This document shows positions 56,901 to 62,205 of a stretch of 64,000 nt of DNA, piece after piece (the first letter of the stretch is position 1; the number at the start of each line of letters is the position of its first letter). A program made the position numbers and the translations under genes. The DNA lies in NCBI GenBank assembly GCA_035578175.1, contig JAQMRL010000001.1, forward strand, positions 189,245,783 to 189,309,782. The letters run 5' to 3'. This stretch comes from Catonia carolina (taxonomy: Eukaryota > Arthropoda > Insecta > Hemiptera > Achilidae). Under the pieces are notes generated by a model. That model worked only from the letters and a program-made list of their open reading frames with translations, ran no database searches and was not told the DNA's origin.

Positions 56901-59661
56901 AATGATAGCATATATTCCTTTTACTCAGTCAATTAATTCATGAGGATTTATTCATGAGAACTCCCTTAGCCTTTTACAACCCCACCAATTAACCAGTAAG
57001 AAGTAATGAGCTGAGAATCTCAGTGGAATGTTGAGTAAGCAGCCCCAGCAGGAAAATTGGTTGGTGAACTGATTAGTGTAGTGGGCAATCCATCACAACG
57101 TTTTTTCCAAAACTTGAAAATCAGATTGATGTTGACTTCTCAGGAAGTAGCAATATTGAATAGGCTTACATACTTTGAAGTAACTTGTAGGCAAAGAAAT
57201 CAATAAGTTACGGTGATTAGAAACCTCTAAGAAGGTAGCTTTTTCACCTAGCAACCTGTTGTTGAACTAAACCCAAACAAAGATTCACATTTTTTTTACT
57301 TGGCGTAAAGTCTCAAGAAAGACAAGATTATAAAGTACAACAAATTAAAAGCGATACAGAGAGGGATAACTGGTGAAAATGGGTCAAGGTAACCCCAATA
57401 TTGGTAATGACCTAATTGGGAGAGACAAAGACCATAGAAACAGCTGCATGTTCAAACTTATAAAGCATAGAATGATTTGATATGTATCTAATTTATCCTT
57501 TTCTAACTTAACTTCAAAACTGTAGAATATTTCAAAAGGATTACTTACATTAGGTGTGAAAACATTGAGATACAAACAGTCTTCTGAACCAATTGTACCA
57601 TTAATTCCCTTCACACCGCCAAAATGTGGGCATTCTTCACCATCCTGCGTAGCATCTCGTACATCTTTCCATGAACCAAATGGCAAAGGATTCTAAATTA
57701 AGAAAAATTTTAGAATTTAAATAACTAACTTCTATTAGAAGTTGAAAGATTTGTTGAAAATGTGTAATTGTACAGCTAAAATACATGTTGTTTTTTAAGT
57801 ACTCTAAGAAGCACTGCTAACATTTATATTTGTGTGTACGGCATGTAGGCCTATTACGAAATTATTTTATAATACAGTCGAACTTCTATAACTCGAATCC
57901 TCAAAGGATGGGGAAAACAATTCGAGTTACAGAAATTTTGAGTTATGGAAAAATAAAAACAAAGCAATTTAAAAAAAACAGAACATTCTACGTAGGCGTA
58001 GGATTTCTACATGCATAATTTCAGAATACAGTACTATACGTTGCATTGCTATAGCAATACTATACAATAGCTTAGCTATTGGCAGTGTAAAGCACAGGAA
58101 ATTATTGAATACAGTATTCAAAAATTACTCAGCACATGCTGAATATTGTTCATTACACCGACAGACTATGATTCTATTGTTCTGCGGTCGACAAAAGATT
58201 CGTCGATTCAAAGAACTTCATTGTTTTGGTTTACGCCTGTTAAGGCTTATACAAAGGCAACAGATGACTTTGAGGGTCTGTACCCTTTTATGGTCGAACA
58301 TTTCCTCGAATGATTAATGAAAGAAGCAGTACTGTACCTGCATTTCTCAAAAAACCAAAACTGCTACTTTGAGAACTATGTACAAATTTTGTCAAAAGAA
58401 ATGAAATAAATAGTTCGATTTAGAGAAATGGCGATATTTGGGTTATAGATGACTTTTTACATGGTAAATGCATGGGAAGGTTAAAGGGGACTGAAATTCA
58501 ATTCAAAATATAGAAAATTCGAGTTATACAAGTTCGAATGTAATTATATTTAATTATTCCTATTAATTTAATATTCTGGTAAGTTACCTATATTCACACT
58601 GTTGTAAATAATATTATATTTTACTACAAATATTTTGTAACAATAACAATATGCTTGGACACAGCGCATGGTTAGCATGTTAGAATAGACTTCTAAACAG
58701 TATCCCTCAATTAATACAATATATCAGATGAAAATCAAAACTTTTCTGGAAAGTTATAAATTAGTTCATAGCACAGTAAAGAAGATATTGACGTTAGAAA
58801 ATTGGTTCCTTTCATAGCGTACTTTGTAGAGATAAAAATGCTAAACAACAAAGTCAGTGGTCTTGGATTTAATTCATCGCTAGAATCTAGAAATTAAAAG
58901 CATATACACTCCACCATTTCACTACCACTGCAATCGCTAATGTCCTAGCTGTAAATGTGATTTTAAGTAAATTAATAAAAAGGAAAACACTTTTATTTTT
59001 TTTTAAATTAATTTAAGAGTTTTTTAGTAAAGGCCTTTTCCCACGACGCCAGTTTACTAGCTGCTACTATTAGCAGGACCTACTACGTAACATGTCAGTG
59101 ACTATTCGCACAGAGCTAGTTAATTATTGCCAGTGCTCTGAAAACATAAACTCACATATTATGTGAGTTGTGTTGTGTATTATTGTACAAAGTACAGCTT
59201 GCTAGCAGCTAGCAACGTTTCCAAACATTCACACTGCTAGTTTACTACATATTAGCGCTAGTCAATCATATGACCTTTTTTCTCCTACTAACATTAGTAA
59301 AATCAAACATGTTCAAATCACTAGTGCGCTAGTGAATACTAGCGCTTTAACTGTACTAGCTGCTAGTTGTTCATTCATAGTCGTTCTTAGTAGGTACTAG
59401 CTGCGTGGGAATAAGCCTTGAATTAAGATAAAATCTATAGTTCCCAGATTTATACTGATGTCTAAAAATACTTACTCTGAATCGCAATTCACCAACTGGT
59501 GGTTTAGCAAAAGGTATGCCAAGAAATGCATGGAATCTTCTCTCATTAAAAGTTAATTTTGTAACGCCTCTGATATTACCTTGTGGCGTTTGTATCTGAA
59601 TGGCGTTAATAACTGGTAATAACAAAAACAAACATAACCAGTTTAATAGTAATGTTGACAT
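23789..59661 (-). CDS. Secreted carboxylesterase, 10 exons, 546 residues
   Basis: An alpha/beta-hydrolase of the COesterase family, expected to cleave carboxyl esters outside the cell or in the secretory path. The spliced frame is 1641 nt including the stop, all introns are GT-AG and phases agree. Signal peptide about 1-20. Disulfide-type cysteines Cys83 and Cys101 bracket the [13 protein letters not shown] motif. Oxyanion region is YGGAF (124-128) where HGGGF or HGGAF is usual. Nucleophile elbow is GASSG (204-208, Ser206) instead of GESAG. Acid is Glu333 in TKNEGG, and base is His451 in YGVCHGDD. Sequons are at Asn93 and Asn356. Length is normal for insect esterases. The triad is intact, so activity is plausible, but the two altered motifs could shift substrate or reduce activity. 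Sub-clade (detoxification, hormone esterase or venom-type) cannot be settled here. Confidence 0.93.
24451..24846. repeat. Large foldback element, about 180-base arms (intron 9)
   Basis: Left (about 24451-24634) and right (about 24665-24846) arms are near-perfect inverted copies, with outer block 'ctaaccaccagaatacggta' and inner block 'ttcctgctcctaccatggta'. The AT-rich centre is itself near-palindromic. No coding capacity. Transcription across the esterase intron would give a long RNA hairpin. Confidence 0.85.
24850..25880. other. Intron 9 filler, no feature seen
   Basis: AT-rich sequence with A/T homopolymers (24895-24963). No open frame or repeat edge was recognised. Confidence 0.4.
25884..26330 (+). 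mobile_element. Repeat family D, 5' half D5
   Basis: It starts 'ttctcttgcctatataaat', followed by 'tgtcgatttttcgaaatcga', 'ttttagcgattgggctgtg', a CG/GT microsatellite, 'atctcaagaacggaac' and 'aaaatcggtcaaccggaagt'. It is cut off before the internal 'ctacaactttta' blocks. Confidence 0.8.
26331..27095. other. Intron 9 segment with unassigned protein-like frames
   Basis: On the minus strand, one frame (about 26845-26700) reads [20 protein letters not shown] and continues [13 protein letters not shown], and another (about 26930-26840) reads [20 protein letters not shown]. These have protein-like composition but are short, in different frames and not recognised. They may be transposon debris between two D repeats. 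Confidence 0.25.
27643..28250 (-). pseudogene. Mariner transposase catalytic region (D,D34D), frameshifted
   Basis: On the minus strand a degraded upstream part reads [13 protein letters not shown], then [20 protein letters not shown] and LHWVPE with stops. It is followed by an open frame with [11 protein letters not shown] and [16 protein letters not shown]. The last two catalytic aspartates (KDNA and CDFY) are 34 residues apart, the mariner signature. The N-terminal HTH domain is absent. Not functional. Confidence 0.9.
28320..28455 (+). pseudogene. Second mariner transposase C-terminal fragment, inverted
   Basis: The plus strand encodes [20 protein letters not shown], then [16 protein letters not shown] and a stop. 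This is the same C-terminal tail as the minus-strand copy in this element and the copy at 50536-50871. Its stop lies next to the right terminal repeat. Confidence 0.85.
28970..30120. other. Intron 9 filler, no gene seen
   Basis: AT-rich sequence without a recognisable repeat or domain. The plus-strand frame at 29876-30127 is lysine- and arginine-rich but matches nothing I know. Confidence 0.4.
30125..30262 (-). mobile_element. SINE family B, copy B2 (5'-truncated)
   Basis: It contains the B box 'gggttcgaatcccattcagg' (minus strand) and the body with 'gcattagcagtaattgcaga' and 'acagtcggacgtta', matching 40236-40382 closely in opposite orientation. Confidence 0.8.
30288..30455 (+). mobile_element. 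SINE family C, copy C2
   Basis: The best-preserved C head in the window: 'gccgcttccgtagtgtagtg', 'gtagcgctctaccc', B-box-like 'aagttcaattcccagcc', then 'gggtctggaaatg' and 'gtcgctaatgac'. It lies immediately beside B2. Confidence 0.82.
30540..30718 (-). mobile_element. SINE family B, copy B3
   Basis: The minus-strand head 'ggctggcctgttggcgtagt' and B box 'ccgggttcaattcctgg' are followed by 'ctggcattttttcatgact'. It pairs with the copy at 60391-60520, which has the same head. Confidence 0.8.
30812..31184 (+). mobile_element. SINE family A, copy A3 with internal duplication
   Basis: The head 'ccaggttggtctagtgtaca' is followed by a body that contains a duplicated 'tttgaatactagacagtg' segment. 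A further partial body copy (about 31185-31290) follows, showing tandem growth. It is in esterase intron 9. Confidence 0.8.
31531..31857 (+). mobile_element. SINE family A, copy A4
   Basis: A full-length copy from 'ccaccgggttggtctagagg' through the conserved body to an A-rich tail at 31846-31857. The 86-codon frame inside is part of the SINE. Confidence 0.87.
31860..33185. other. Intron 9 filler, no gene seen
   Basis: There is no supported coding region. The minus-strand frame at 32580-32813 and its plus-strand shadow have no recognisable domain and no splice context matching the esterase. Confidence 0.4.
33188..33330 (+). mobile_element. SINE family C, diverged copy C3
   Basis: 'ataggctgcctccattgcat', 'agcatgctagcctacaatgc' and 'agagatcctaggttccctgg' follow the order of the C head, and 'gtcaagctgttcatgcaact' follows the body. 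The B box is degraded. Confidence 0.6.
33340..34150 (-). pseudogene. Non-LTR retrotransposon, post-RT C-terminal region
   Basis: Minus-strand frames in order: [18 protein letters not shown] (about 34060), then [20 protein letters not shown], then a second frame with [14 protein letters not shown] and [20 protein letters not shown], then a third with [14 protein letters not shown]. 'FRYLG', 'GHIMR' and the downstream basic tail are the usual landmarks after the RT palm in LINE ORF2. Frames are broken at several points. Confidence 0.8.
34291..34613 (+). mobile_element. SINE family A, copy A5
   Basis: A full-length copy starting 'ccaccgggttggtctagagg', with A-box and B-box-like sequences, a conserved body and a short A-rich end. 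It lies about 70 bases beyond the 3' end of esterase exon 9, at the start of intron 9. Confidence 0.87.
34683..34824 (-). CDS. Esterase exon 9 (catalytic histidine)
   Basis: The exon lies between acceptor 'cattttt cag' and donor GTAAAT. It encodes (G)[19 protein letters not shown], then [17 protein letters not shown] and [11 protein letters not shown]. His451 in YGVCHGDD is the triad base, and the following DDVQYLF is the family pattern. The codon is split 1/2 at entry and 2/1 at exit, matching exons 8 and 10. Confidence 0.95.
34905..35215 (-). repeat. Dispersed repeat family G, copy 1 (reverse)
   Basis: The reverse complement matches 44880-45125: 'gactgaagatgta', 'ctgatggtggatccacc', 'aacacgtgtaa', 'tttcaaactgcaggatgcat'. 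This copy has an extra segment between the two halves. No open frame. Confidence 0.75.
35590..36355 (+). pseudogene. Non-LTR retrotransposon RT fragment
   Basis: Plus strand, order preserved: [20 protein letters not shown] (the catalytic YADD box altered to YADH), a stop, then [35 protein letters not shown], a stop, then a 98-codon frame with [19 protein letters not shown] and [18 protein letters not shown]. The order is standard for LINE ORF2 after the palm. Several stops. An unrecognised plus-strand frame (35293-35535) containing [14 protein letters not shown] precedes it. Confidence 0.85.
36360..37300. other. Intron 8 filler
   Basis: AT-rich, then a purine-rich stretch at about 37075-37250 ('ggaaggaagaaggaagg' type). 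No gene was seen. Confidence 0.4.
37304..37442 (-). CDS. Esterase exon 8
   Basis: Acceptor 'gttatttag' and donor GTGAGA bound a 139-base exon encoding [20 protein letters not shown], then [20 protein letters not shown] and HSNKSYG. 'PVY.Y.F.YRG..SFSE' is the conserved strand just before the His loop of insect esterases. It is short and has no long open frame around it, so it is easily missed. Phases fit exon 7 (0) and exon 9 (1). Confidence 0.92.
37478..37870 (-). repeat. Dispersed repeat family F, copy 2
   Basis: Nearly collinear with 53965-54360. The minus strand keeps a 71-codon open frame ([20 protein letters not shown]..., ending SADDQNN) that is 60 of 71 identical to the frame in the other copy. 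The repeat continues with 'ttaattggctgaccatgtga' and 'tttagccctgcaacg'. Function unknown; possibly the end of a transposon gene. Confidence 0.75.
38016..38715 (+). mobile_element. Repeat family D, copy D7
   Basis: It starts 'tctttctcttgcctatatga' and runs through 'catgtcgattttttgaaatc', 'tctcaagaacggaacatcgt' and 'agatctacaagttatatttc'. It has lost the GT microsatellite and the terminal block. Confidence 0.8.
38930..39163 (-). pseudogene. Merlin (ISXO2-like) transposase N-terminal remnant
   Basis: The minus-strand frame encodes [20 protein letters not shown], then [13 protein letters not shown], then GHNMIL and [11 protein letters not shown], then SKPLKRD. The arrangement 'L..A..FL...G.L...R.C..G..M........W.C....C....S...GT' is the N-terminal zinc-finger-like region of Merlin transposases. 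Some of the metal-binding cysteines are replaced and the DDE core is missing. It lies in esterase intron 7. Confidence 0.6.
39165..40235. other. Intron 7 filler
   Basis: AT-rich. No supported gene, repeat edge or known motif. Confidence 0.4.
40236..40382 (+). mobile_element. SINE family B, copy B4 with poly(A) tail
   Basis: It begins inside the head at 'catgcggtcttgggttcgaa', passes through 'cattttttcatacgttacaa' and 'gcagaacagtcggacgtt', and ends in an A-rich tail (about 40355-40382). Confidence 0.82.
40975..41205 (+). mobile_element. Repeat family D, terminal fragment D8
   Basis: Carries 'ctacaaagcctagtttagcg', 'cactggcaatagaaagttgt' and 'gtgagtgtttcacaccagat', the last quarter of D9, with the front missing. 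Confidence 0.75.
41582..41828. mobile_element. hAT-type MITE adjacent to esterase exon 7
   Basis: Ends read CAGTGCCAGAACTAGG and (reverse) CAGTGCCTGAACTAGG. The flanks are 8-base near-duplications (gttttctg at 41574-41581 and gctttctg at 41829-41836), the hAT hallmark. Near-terminal runs ('ggtaggggggggg' and 'ttgccgcccgg') are typical of this MITE class. Its right end is 22 bases from the exon 7 boundary, in intron 7. Confidence 0.85.
41851..42035 (-). CDS. Esterase exon 7
   Basis: Acceptor 'cctctgtttcag' and donor GTAAGT. The exon encodes (I)[19 protein letters not shown], then [11 protein letters not shown] and [15 protein letters not shown], then IPNLIN. 'L...F...AP.......KIR.FYFG' is conserved in insect esterases. 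Asn356 lies in an NFT sequon. A second AG 15 bases in (exon start 42020) would keep the frame and drop five residues. Confidence 0.93.
42213..43165 (+). mobile_element. Repeat family D, most complete copy D9
   Basis: The left end 'actttctcttgcctatatga' and right block 'ggcaagagaaagttgtgtga' form a short CTTTCTCTTGCC inverted pair. The right side continues to 'gtttcacaccagatttttta'. The roughly 950-base body has a GT microsatellite and repeated 'ctacaacttttattt' segments, and encodes nothing. Eight other copies occur in the window. The family looks like a non-autonomous DNA element of unassigned type. Confidence 0.75.
43827..43980 (-). CDS. Esterase exon 6 (catalytic glutamate)
   Basis: Encodes [18 protein letters not shown], then [20 protein letters not shown] and [10 protein letters not shown]. 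The pattern 'F.PV.E......FI...P......PIM.GVT..EG' is typical. Glu333 in NEGG is the triad acid. Boundaries: acceptor 'atattttgaag', donor GTAAGT. It ends after one base of the Ile340 codon. Confidence 0.95.
44410..44668 (-). pseudogene. Transposon HTH-domain remnant
   Basis: The minus strand reads MSVSRKR, then [14 protein letters not shown], a stop, then [20 protein letters not shown], then [13 protein letters not shown]. The 'E........PL.....R.A..T.VS..T...I..E' layout is the N-terminal helix-turn-helix found before Tc1-like DDE domains in insect elements. Stops interrupt it and no DDE region follows. It lies in intron 5. Confidence 0.5.
44695..44850. repeat. AT-dinucleotide tract and small palindrome
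   Basis: A TA-rich tract (about 44735-44765) is followed by 'gttatctatagatagcagca' and its inverse 'tgctgctatctatag'. No other function is visible. Confidence 0.6.
44880..45125 (+). repeat. Dispersed repeat family G, copy 2
   Basis: Inverted relative of 34905-35215, sharing 'tgatggtggatccaccaaaa' and 'tttcaaactgcaggatgcat'. It lacks the extra internal segment of copy 1. It lies in intron 5. Confidence 0.75.
45376..45834. mobile_element. pogo/Tigger-like MITE (intron 5)
   Basis: The left end CAGTAAAACCTCGTTATACC and the right end 'ggtataacgaagttttatgt' are inverted relatives, and the sub-terminal 'taccggga' is also repeated in inverted form. TA precedes the left end (45374-45375); the right TA is not clear. 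Such 'AAAACCTCGTTATA' ends are typical of pogo-like non-autonomous elements. Confidence 0.65.
46388..46535 (-). mobile_element. SINE family C, copy C4 (reverse)
   Basis: Minus strand: 'tccatggcctttcggttagc', 'cggaggtcctcggtttgatt', 'cccagctagggtctggaaa', then 'gtcactaatgac'. It lies about 170 bases beyond the donor end of esterase exon 5. Confidence 0.72.
46707..46903 (-). CDS. Esterase exon 5
   Basis: Encodes (D)[18 protein letters not shown], then [20 protein letters not shown] and [17 protein letters not shown]. 'LF..AI.MSGSA...WA' follows the nucleophile elbow in all family members. Cys237 and the pair Cys260/Cys271 are present. Acceptor 'ttaatcaag', donor GTAATT. Confidence 0.95.
46905..47500. 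other. Intron 4 filler
   Basis: AT-rich sequence with no gene or repeat recognised. Confidence 0.4.
47520..48600 (+). pseudogene. Mutator-like transposase-domain gene fragment, split by a LINE
   Basis: The left part (about 47520-47808) encodes [20 protein letters not shown], then [15 protein letters not shown], then [10 protein letters not shown] after a small internal duplication. The right part (from 48349) encodes [20 protein letters not shown], then [20 protein letters not shown], and after a stop NPPYSAGYY. 'KTQNPNE....IW' then 'GIYDAV..FNDG' is a conserved C-terminal block of Mutator-like proteins in insect genomes (recalled, not searched). The interruption is a clean insertion at 47809-48348. 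Confidence 0.7.
47809..48348 (+). mobile_element. 5'-truncated non-LTR retrotransposon inside the Mutator-like gene
   Basis: Encodes [20 protein letters not shown], then after a frame break [45 protein letters not shown] and [11 protein letters not shown], then a stop and a GAA-rich tail. This is a LINE ORF2 C terminus. 'gtagata' flanks it (47802-47808 and 48349-48355). Removing it restores the host frame, which proves the insertion. Confidence 0.85.
48659..48978 (+). mobile_element. SINE family A, copy A6 (intron 4)
   Basis: From 'cactgggttggtctagaggt' through 'cagctgtttaacagctgatt' and the body to an A-rich tail. It has a small deletion in the middle ('aggaatagtcgtacaagac'). Confidence 0.85.
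49069..49850. repeat. Long foldback element (intron 4)
   Basis: Blocks on the left ('ccatagctccgtggaaccta', 'agtagtgaatcacctac', 'ggtgtcattgtgattatcct') have inverse partners on the right ('taggttccacggagctgtgg', 'gggtgactcactact', 'aggattatcacaatga'). Arms are about 330 bases and diverged. A GT microsatellite (49768-49794) lies in the right arm. No coding sequence. Confidence 0.75.
50188..50373 (-). CDS. Esterase exon 4 (nucleophile elbow)
   Basis: Encodes (G)[17 protein letters not shown], then [20 protein letters not shown], then [20 protein letters not shown] and PLSK. 'GN.GLKD...AL.WV..NI..FGGNP..IT..G.S.G' is the family core. Ser206 sits in GASSG; the residue before it is Ala instead of the usual Glu. 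Acceptor 'tgaacag', donor GTAATG. Confidence 0.97.
50471..51150. mobile_element. Mariner-type element, truncated (intron 3)
   Basis: The left end TGAGGTGTGGCTATTA follows TA at 50469-50470 and matches the element at 27580-28517. The right end is missing: homology stops at about 51145, just upstream of the 'DETWFF' part of the transposase. It fills more than half of intron 3. Confidence 0.85.
50536..51060 (-). pseudogene. Mariner transposase catalytic region, N-terminally truncated
   Basis: The frame from 50871 encodes [20 protein letters not shown], then [14 protein letters not shown] (D34D spacing), then [20 protein letters not shown] and VYIEGDNK. Upstream pieces ([13 protein letters not shown] and FLKVKLL-like) are in other frames. 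Compared with the other copy, the C-terminal half has no stops. Confidence 0.9.
51509..51659 (-). CDS. Esterase exon 3 (oxyanion-hole region)
   Basis: Encodes [20 protein letters not shown], then [20 protein letters not shown] and [11 protein letters not shown]. 'PVMFYIHGGGF...S......P...L...DVVLVT.NYRLG..GF' is the consensus; here the His before GG is Tyr124 and the third Gly is Ala127. Acceptor 'tttttttccag', donor GTAATA. Confidence 0.97.
51665..52670. other. Intron 2 segment without recognised gene
   Basis: A sequence at about 51880-51945 ('ataaattaaaccagagtaca', 'agattatttttcagtt') repeats one at 51250-51290. The 75-codon plus-strand frame at 51992-52219 is not recognised. Confidence 0.4.
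52679..53443 (+). mobile_element. PIF/Harbinger element, deleted, TTA target duplication (intron 2)
   Basis: Terminal inverted repeats of about 60 bases start GGGTAATCCCATGGTGAAGA; their inner part is a GAGGTAGAGG-type purine tract. TTA lies on both sides (52676-52678 and 53444-53446). The 765-base interior retains only the N-terminal part of a nuclease gene (52921-53150), so it is a deletion derivative. Confidence 0.9.
52921..53349 (+). pseudogene. Harbinger nuclease N-terminal fragment
   Basis: From the ATG at 52921 the frame encodes an acidic start ([11 protein letters not shown]), then [20 protein letters not shown], then [20 protein letters not shown] and [17 protein letters not shown]. 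'R.FWVHPIN......GEYH.L...L....KF..Y.RM....F..LL..I.P' is the Harbinger N terminus. After about residue 85 the frame enters unrelated sequence, marking an internal deletion before the DDE core. Confidence 0.8.
53450..53960. other. Intron 2 filler
   Basis: AT-rich with no recognisable feature. Confidence 0.4.
53965..54360 (-). repeat. Dispersed repeat family F, copy 3
   Basis: It is collinear with 37478-37870. The minus-strand frame at 53954-54178 (74 codons, [20 protein letters not shown]...) is preserved between copies with 11 replacements in 71 positions. No family recognised. Confidence 0.75.
54365..57540. other. Intron 2, AT-rich with local duplications
   Basis: A duplicated block ('aattaaattatttttgttaa' to 'aagtatttaatttaaagtt') occurs at about 55660-55730 and 55825-55905, and ATT repeats lie at 56000-56035. 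A less AT-rich island at 56240-56560 ('gcacacacacggctgaccgg', 'tgctgaagtaacagtaggcc') has no open frame. No gene was found. Confidence 0.45.
57549..57692 (-). CDS. Esterase exon 2
   Basis: Encodes [20 protein letters not shown], then [20 protein letters not shown] and YLNVFTPN. 'W..VRDAT..G..C.........[12 protein letters not shown]' is diagnostic of the family. Cys83 and Cys101 are the expected first disulfide, and Asn93 is in an NGT sequon. Acceptor 'cttaatttag', donor GTAAGT; both ends are phase 0. Confidence 0.97.
57875..58540. mobile_element. pogo/Tigger-like MITE with TA target duplication (intron 1)
   Basis: The left end CAGTCGAACTTCTATAACTC is matched in inverse at the right end, with about 21 of 23 positions equal, and TA flanks both sides (57873-57874, 58541-58542). 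The interior has no transposase. Confidence 0.85.
58796..58972 (+). mobile_element. SINE family C, diverged copy C5 (intron 1)
   Basis: 'ttcctttcatagcgtacttt', 'tcagtggtcttggatttaat', 'gctagaatctagaaat' and 'atcgctaatgtcctagctgt' follow the C-family order at a lower identity. The B box is eroded. Confidence 0.55.
59031..59417. mobile_element. CTAG-rich MITE beside exon 1 (intron 1)
   Basis: Ends AAGGCCTTTTCCCACG and (reverse) AAGGCTTATTCCCACG. The interior repeats 'ctagctgct' and 'gctagcagctagc' many times in both orientations. It lies 59 bases from the esterase exon 1 boundary. A target duplication is not clear, so the superfamily is unassigned. Confidence 0.65.
59476..59661 (-). CDS. Esterase exon 1 (signal peptide)
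   Basis: ATG at 59659-59661. It encodes [20 protein letters not shown] (signal peptide), then [20 protein letters not shown], then [20 protein letters not shown] and FR. 'T..G...G.......R....F.GIPYA.PPVG.LRF' is the family start. This ATG is chosen because it opens directly on a good signal peptide and matches the usual length. The donor is GTAAGT. Confidence 0.97.
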
Positions 59662-59732
59662 TTTACGATTATAAATACTGCTGATTTAATCTTTAAAATG
59701 TAAATGACAAAACTGAGGTTGAGTTATTGGTG

Positions 59733-59742
59733 TATTTATATA
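59733..59742 (-). promoter_or_regulatory. TATA-like box of the esterase gene
   Basis: On the minus strand TATATAAATA lies about 72-81 bases before the ATG, leaving room for a start site and a 5' UTR of about 40-50 bases. Position and sequence are suggestive only; the flanks are AT-rich. Confidence 0.45.
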
Positions 59743-59749
59743 TTTGGAG

Positions 59750-60388
59750 AAGAGAACAGAAAAAATGATCTGAATGATAAGAAACAAGTGGTACTAGTGA
59801 AGCAAGACAAGATTAATGAAATTGTTTTGTTGTCACTTACATCGACGGATTAGCAGCATTATAAATTTGATGATTTCATGTATTTTTATTTATTTATTTG
59901 CAGATGAAAAGTTGTAAGACCTACTAACACACTAGTGGTAATTTTAACAACTCTAACAAATGATAAGTACACAATTGAATGGCTCGACAGAAAAAACATT
60001 GCAACTGACAAAATTTACAAAAGTGAGGTTTCAGTGGAATATGTTCTATAAATCCTCTATTTGATCATAATAGTGAATTCTAATGGGTAGAATTGTAACT
60101 AAAATCTTGAAACAAAACCGTAATACAGTGAAAAATCATTATACAGCTAAGAATCAGATGGTATCTTTCACTTTCTGTAAAAATTTGTTTTTGTTACTTG
60201 CAAAGTTTTTCTGTTGACCCATTCAATTTACATGATCTTAATTAATGTATCGACTCAGATTTAAAAGACTGTCTTTACAAAATTTGAAATTAAATGATCT
60301 AAAACCACTAAGGACAACAGGCAAAATTAATACATGTACAAGCTATCTCTGATAGGATATTCTATTTAATAAAAAAACATATATTGTA
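59750..60388. other. Esterase 5' flank, no gene seen
   Basis: AT-rich upstream DNA. No open frame or recognised repeat. Confidence 0.4.
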
Positions 60389-60390
60389 GT

Positions 60391-60522
60391 TGGCCAGCCC
60401 GTTGGCATAGTGATTAACACAACTGGCTTCTACGCCAGGGTCCCGGGTTTGATTCCTAGTCAGGTCTGGCACTTTTTCATCACTCATGCAGAAATTGCTA
60501 AACAGTCAGACATGAAAACAAA
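60391..60522 (+). mobile_element. SINE family B, copy B5
   Basis: The head 'ggccagcccgttggcatagt' and B box 'cgggtttgattcctag' are followed by 'ctggcactttttcatcactc' and 'acagtcagacatgaaaac'. The same head as 30540-30718. Confidence 0.82.
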
Positions 60523-60524
60523 AA

Positions 60525-62200
60525 AAATTTATATATTTTATATATATTGTAGTTTACTTGACTGGTAGTGTACAGTAATTAACTGTGGAACTGAAAACTG
60601 AATTCAGCCTGAAACTTGATCTCTTTGTATACTATATTATACTGCTTAAATTTTGCAAATTTTAGTGTTGAAACAAGAAAATTTTTTTTAAATTAAAAAA
60701 TAAAACTATTTTTGTTTTACATCTGACAGTTTATTTTAAAAATTTAATCTTATTTAAAAACCTACCCTGTTTGATCACTGCTTTTTGCTAAATTCTTTGT
60801 GTGAACTGATATGAATCACAGAGACAAACAATGTTAAGGCTGTAAGTTAGTCACCATAAAAAATTTATATTCCAAACAATGTTACCTACCAAATAGTTCA
60901 AAGTGACTTCCCACCAGCTCACTAAATGAGCCAGCTCAGAGGCCACTCAACTCACATCTAATTAATTTACTGTAACATTGTTAATGAGTAGATACAGTAA
61001 CAGAATTAAATACAAATTCTCTCCAATTTTCCATCCTACATAGATAATAATGGCAAGTTAAAAACCCCTTGCACTTTAAGCTGAAGGGGTTTATTGTACT
61101 GCAACACTTCCACCCTGTTTCAGCTACAGTGGTTAAGAAGTGAGCTCACATTAAATAATATTAACTTACAGACCAGTTCTTGTGGTGGCATGCTTTTTTT
61201 AAGCGCTGAGAACAAGTAAAACACTCTTGTCCAACAAAAACATTTCCGTCAAACTGCAGACATGTATACAATGTATCCTATTCAAATATTAATTTATGAC
61301 TATTTTCCAACATCCACACAGCTTGAATTGCTTTTTGTACGACTTGTATTCCATCGGTAAACCTTTTTAAGAACTGGAGTGTGCTAGTCCTGCAGTATGG
61401 CATATAATTTTTTTGTGGAATTTTAAGTTTATGCTCTTTTTGAATCAGTCTGACTTAAACTCATAAACTTTTAGTTATTATTTTGTTAATTCACGTATTT
61501 CCAGCAAGTTTTCACTGAGAGATAAAAATCAGCAAAGGTAAGAATTTTAATGCTTTTATTGTTTTGAGTACTAACATCACTGGAGAAATTATTTTTGTAC
61601 TACATGTATAAAAGATCCACAGTTGAACTACTTGACCCATAGTAAAATTTTTAAAAAATAAAAATAATTACATTAAAATGTTTTTTAAAATTTTTACTTT
61701 CTTATTGTGCAAATATCCTTTTCAGCATAAATGCACAAAAATTTTAAATAAATTATCCAGCACAATAAAAAAGAAACTAGTAAAATTTCTGATTACAAGA
61801 ATTTAAAAATTGTAATTTTAATATTATTAAAGAAATCATACTAACATTTTTAATAATATTATTTAAAATGTAAAATTATTATTCTAATAATATTTTTAAA
61901 ATTATAATGATATGTAAAATATAATTTATTGCTGAAATACTGATGGAAAAAACACTCGACAGAACTGTGGGTGCAAATACAAGTCGTACGGTTAACCAAG
62001 ACCGAGGACGCATCAGCACATCTGGCCATATTTGCATTGCAATTGATACACTCCTCAGCTAAACATCATGTTTTACTGCACAGCCCTTAACATGTTAATC
62101 CCCTCTGAACCAAAAACTGTATCCCACTGGTCAACAAGGCCAGGCAATTGAAAATAAATAGGCTAATGTTTCTACCTCTATCCACGTTTTTTACTTTTTT
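60525..62200. other. Intergenic, no gene seen
   Basis: AT-rich, with a small palindrome 'aaccccttgca...aggggttt' at about 61063-61092. Near 61334 and 61978 an inverted pair around 'tacgacttgtatt' and 'aatacaagtcgta' is visible. No supported gene. Confidence 0.4.
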
Positions 62201-62205
62201 ATAAG

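Noticed and set aside
58105..58317. 70-codon plus-strand frame
   Set aside because: It lies inside the pogo-like MITE and has no transposase motif; likely chance.
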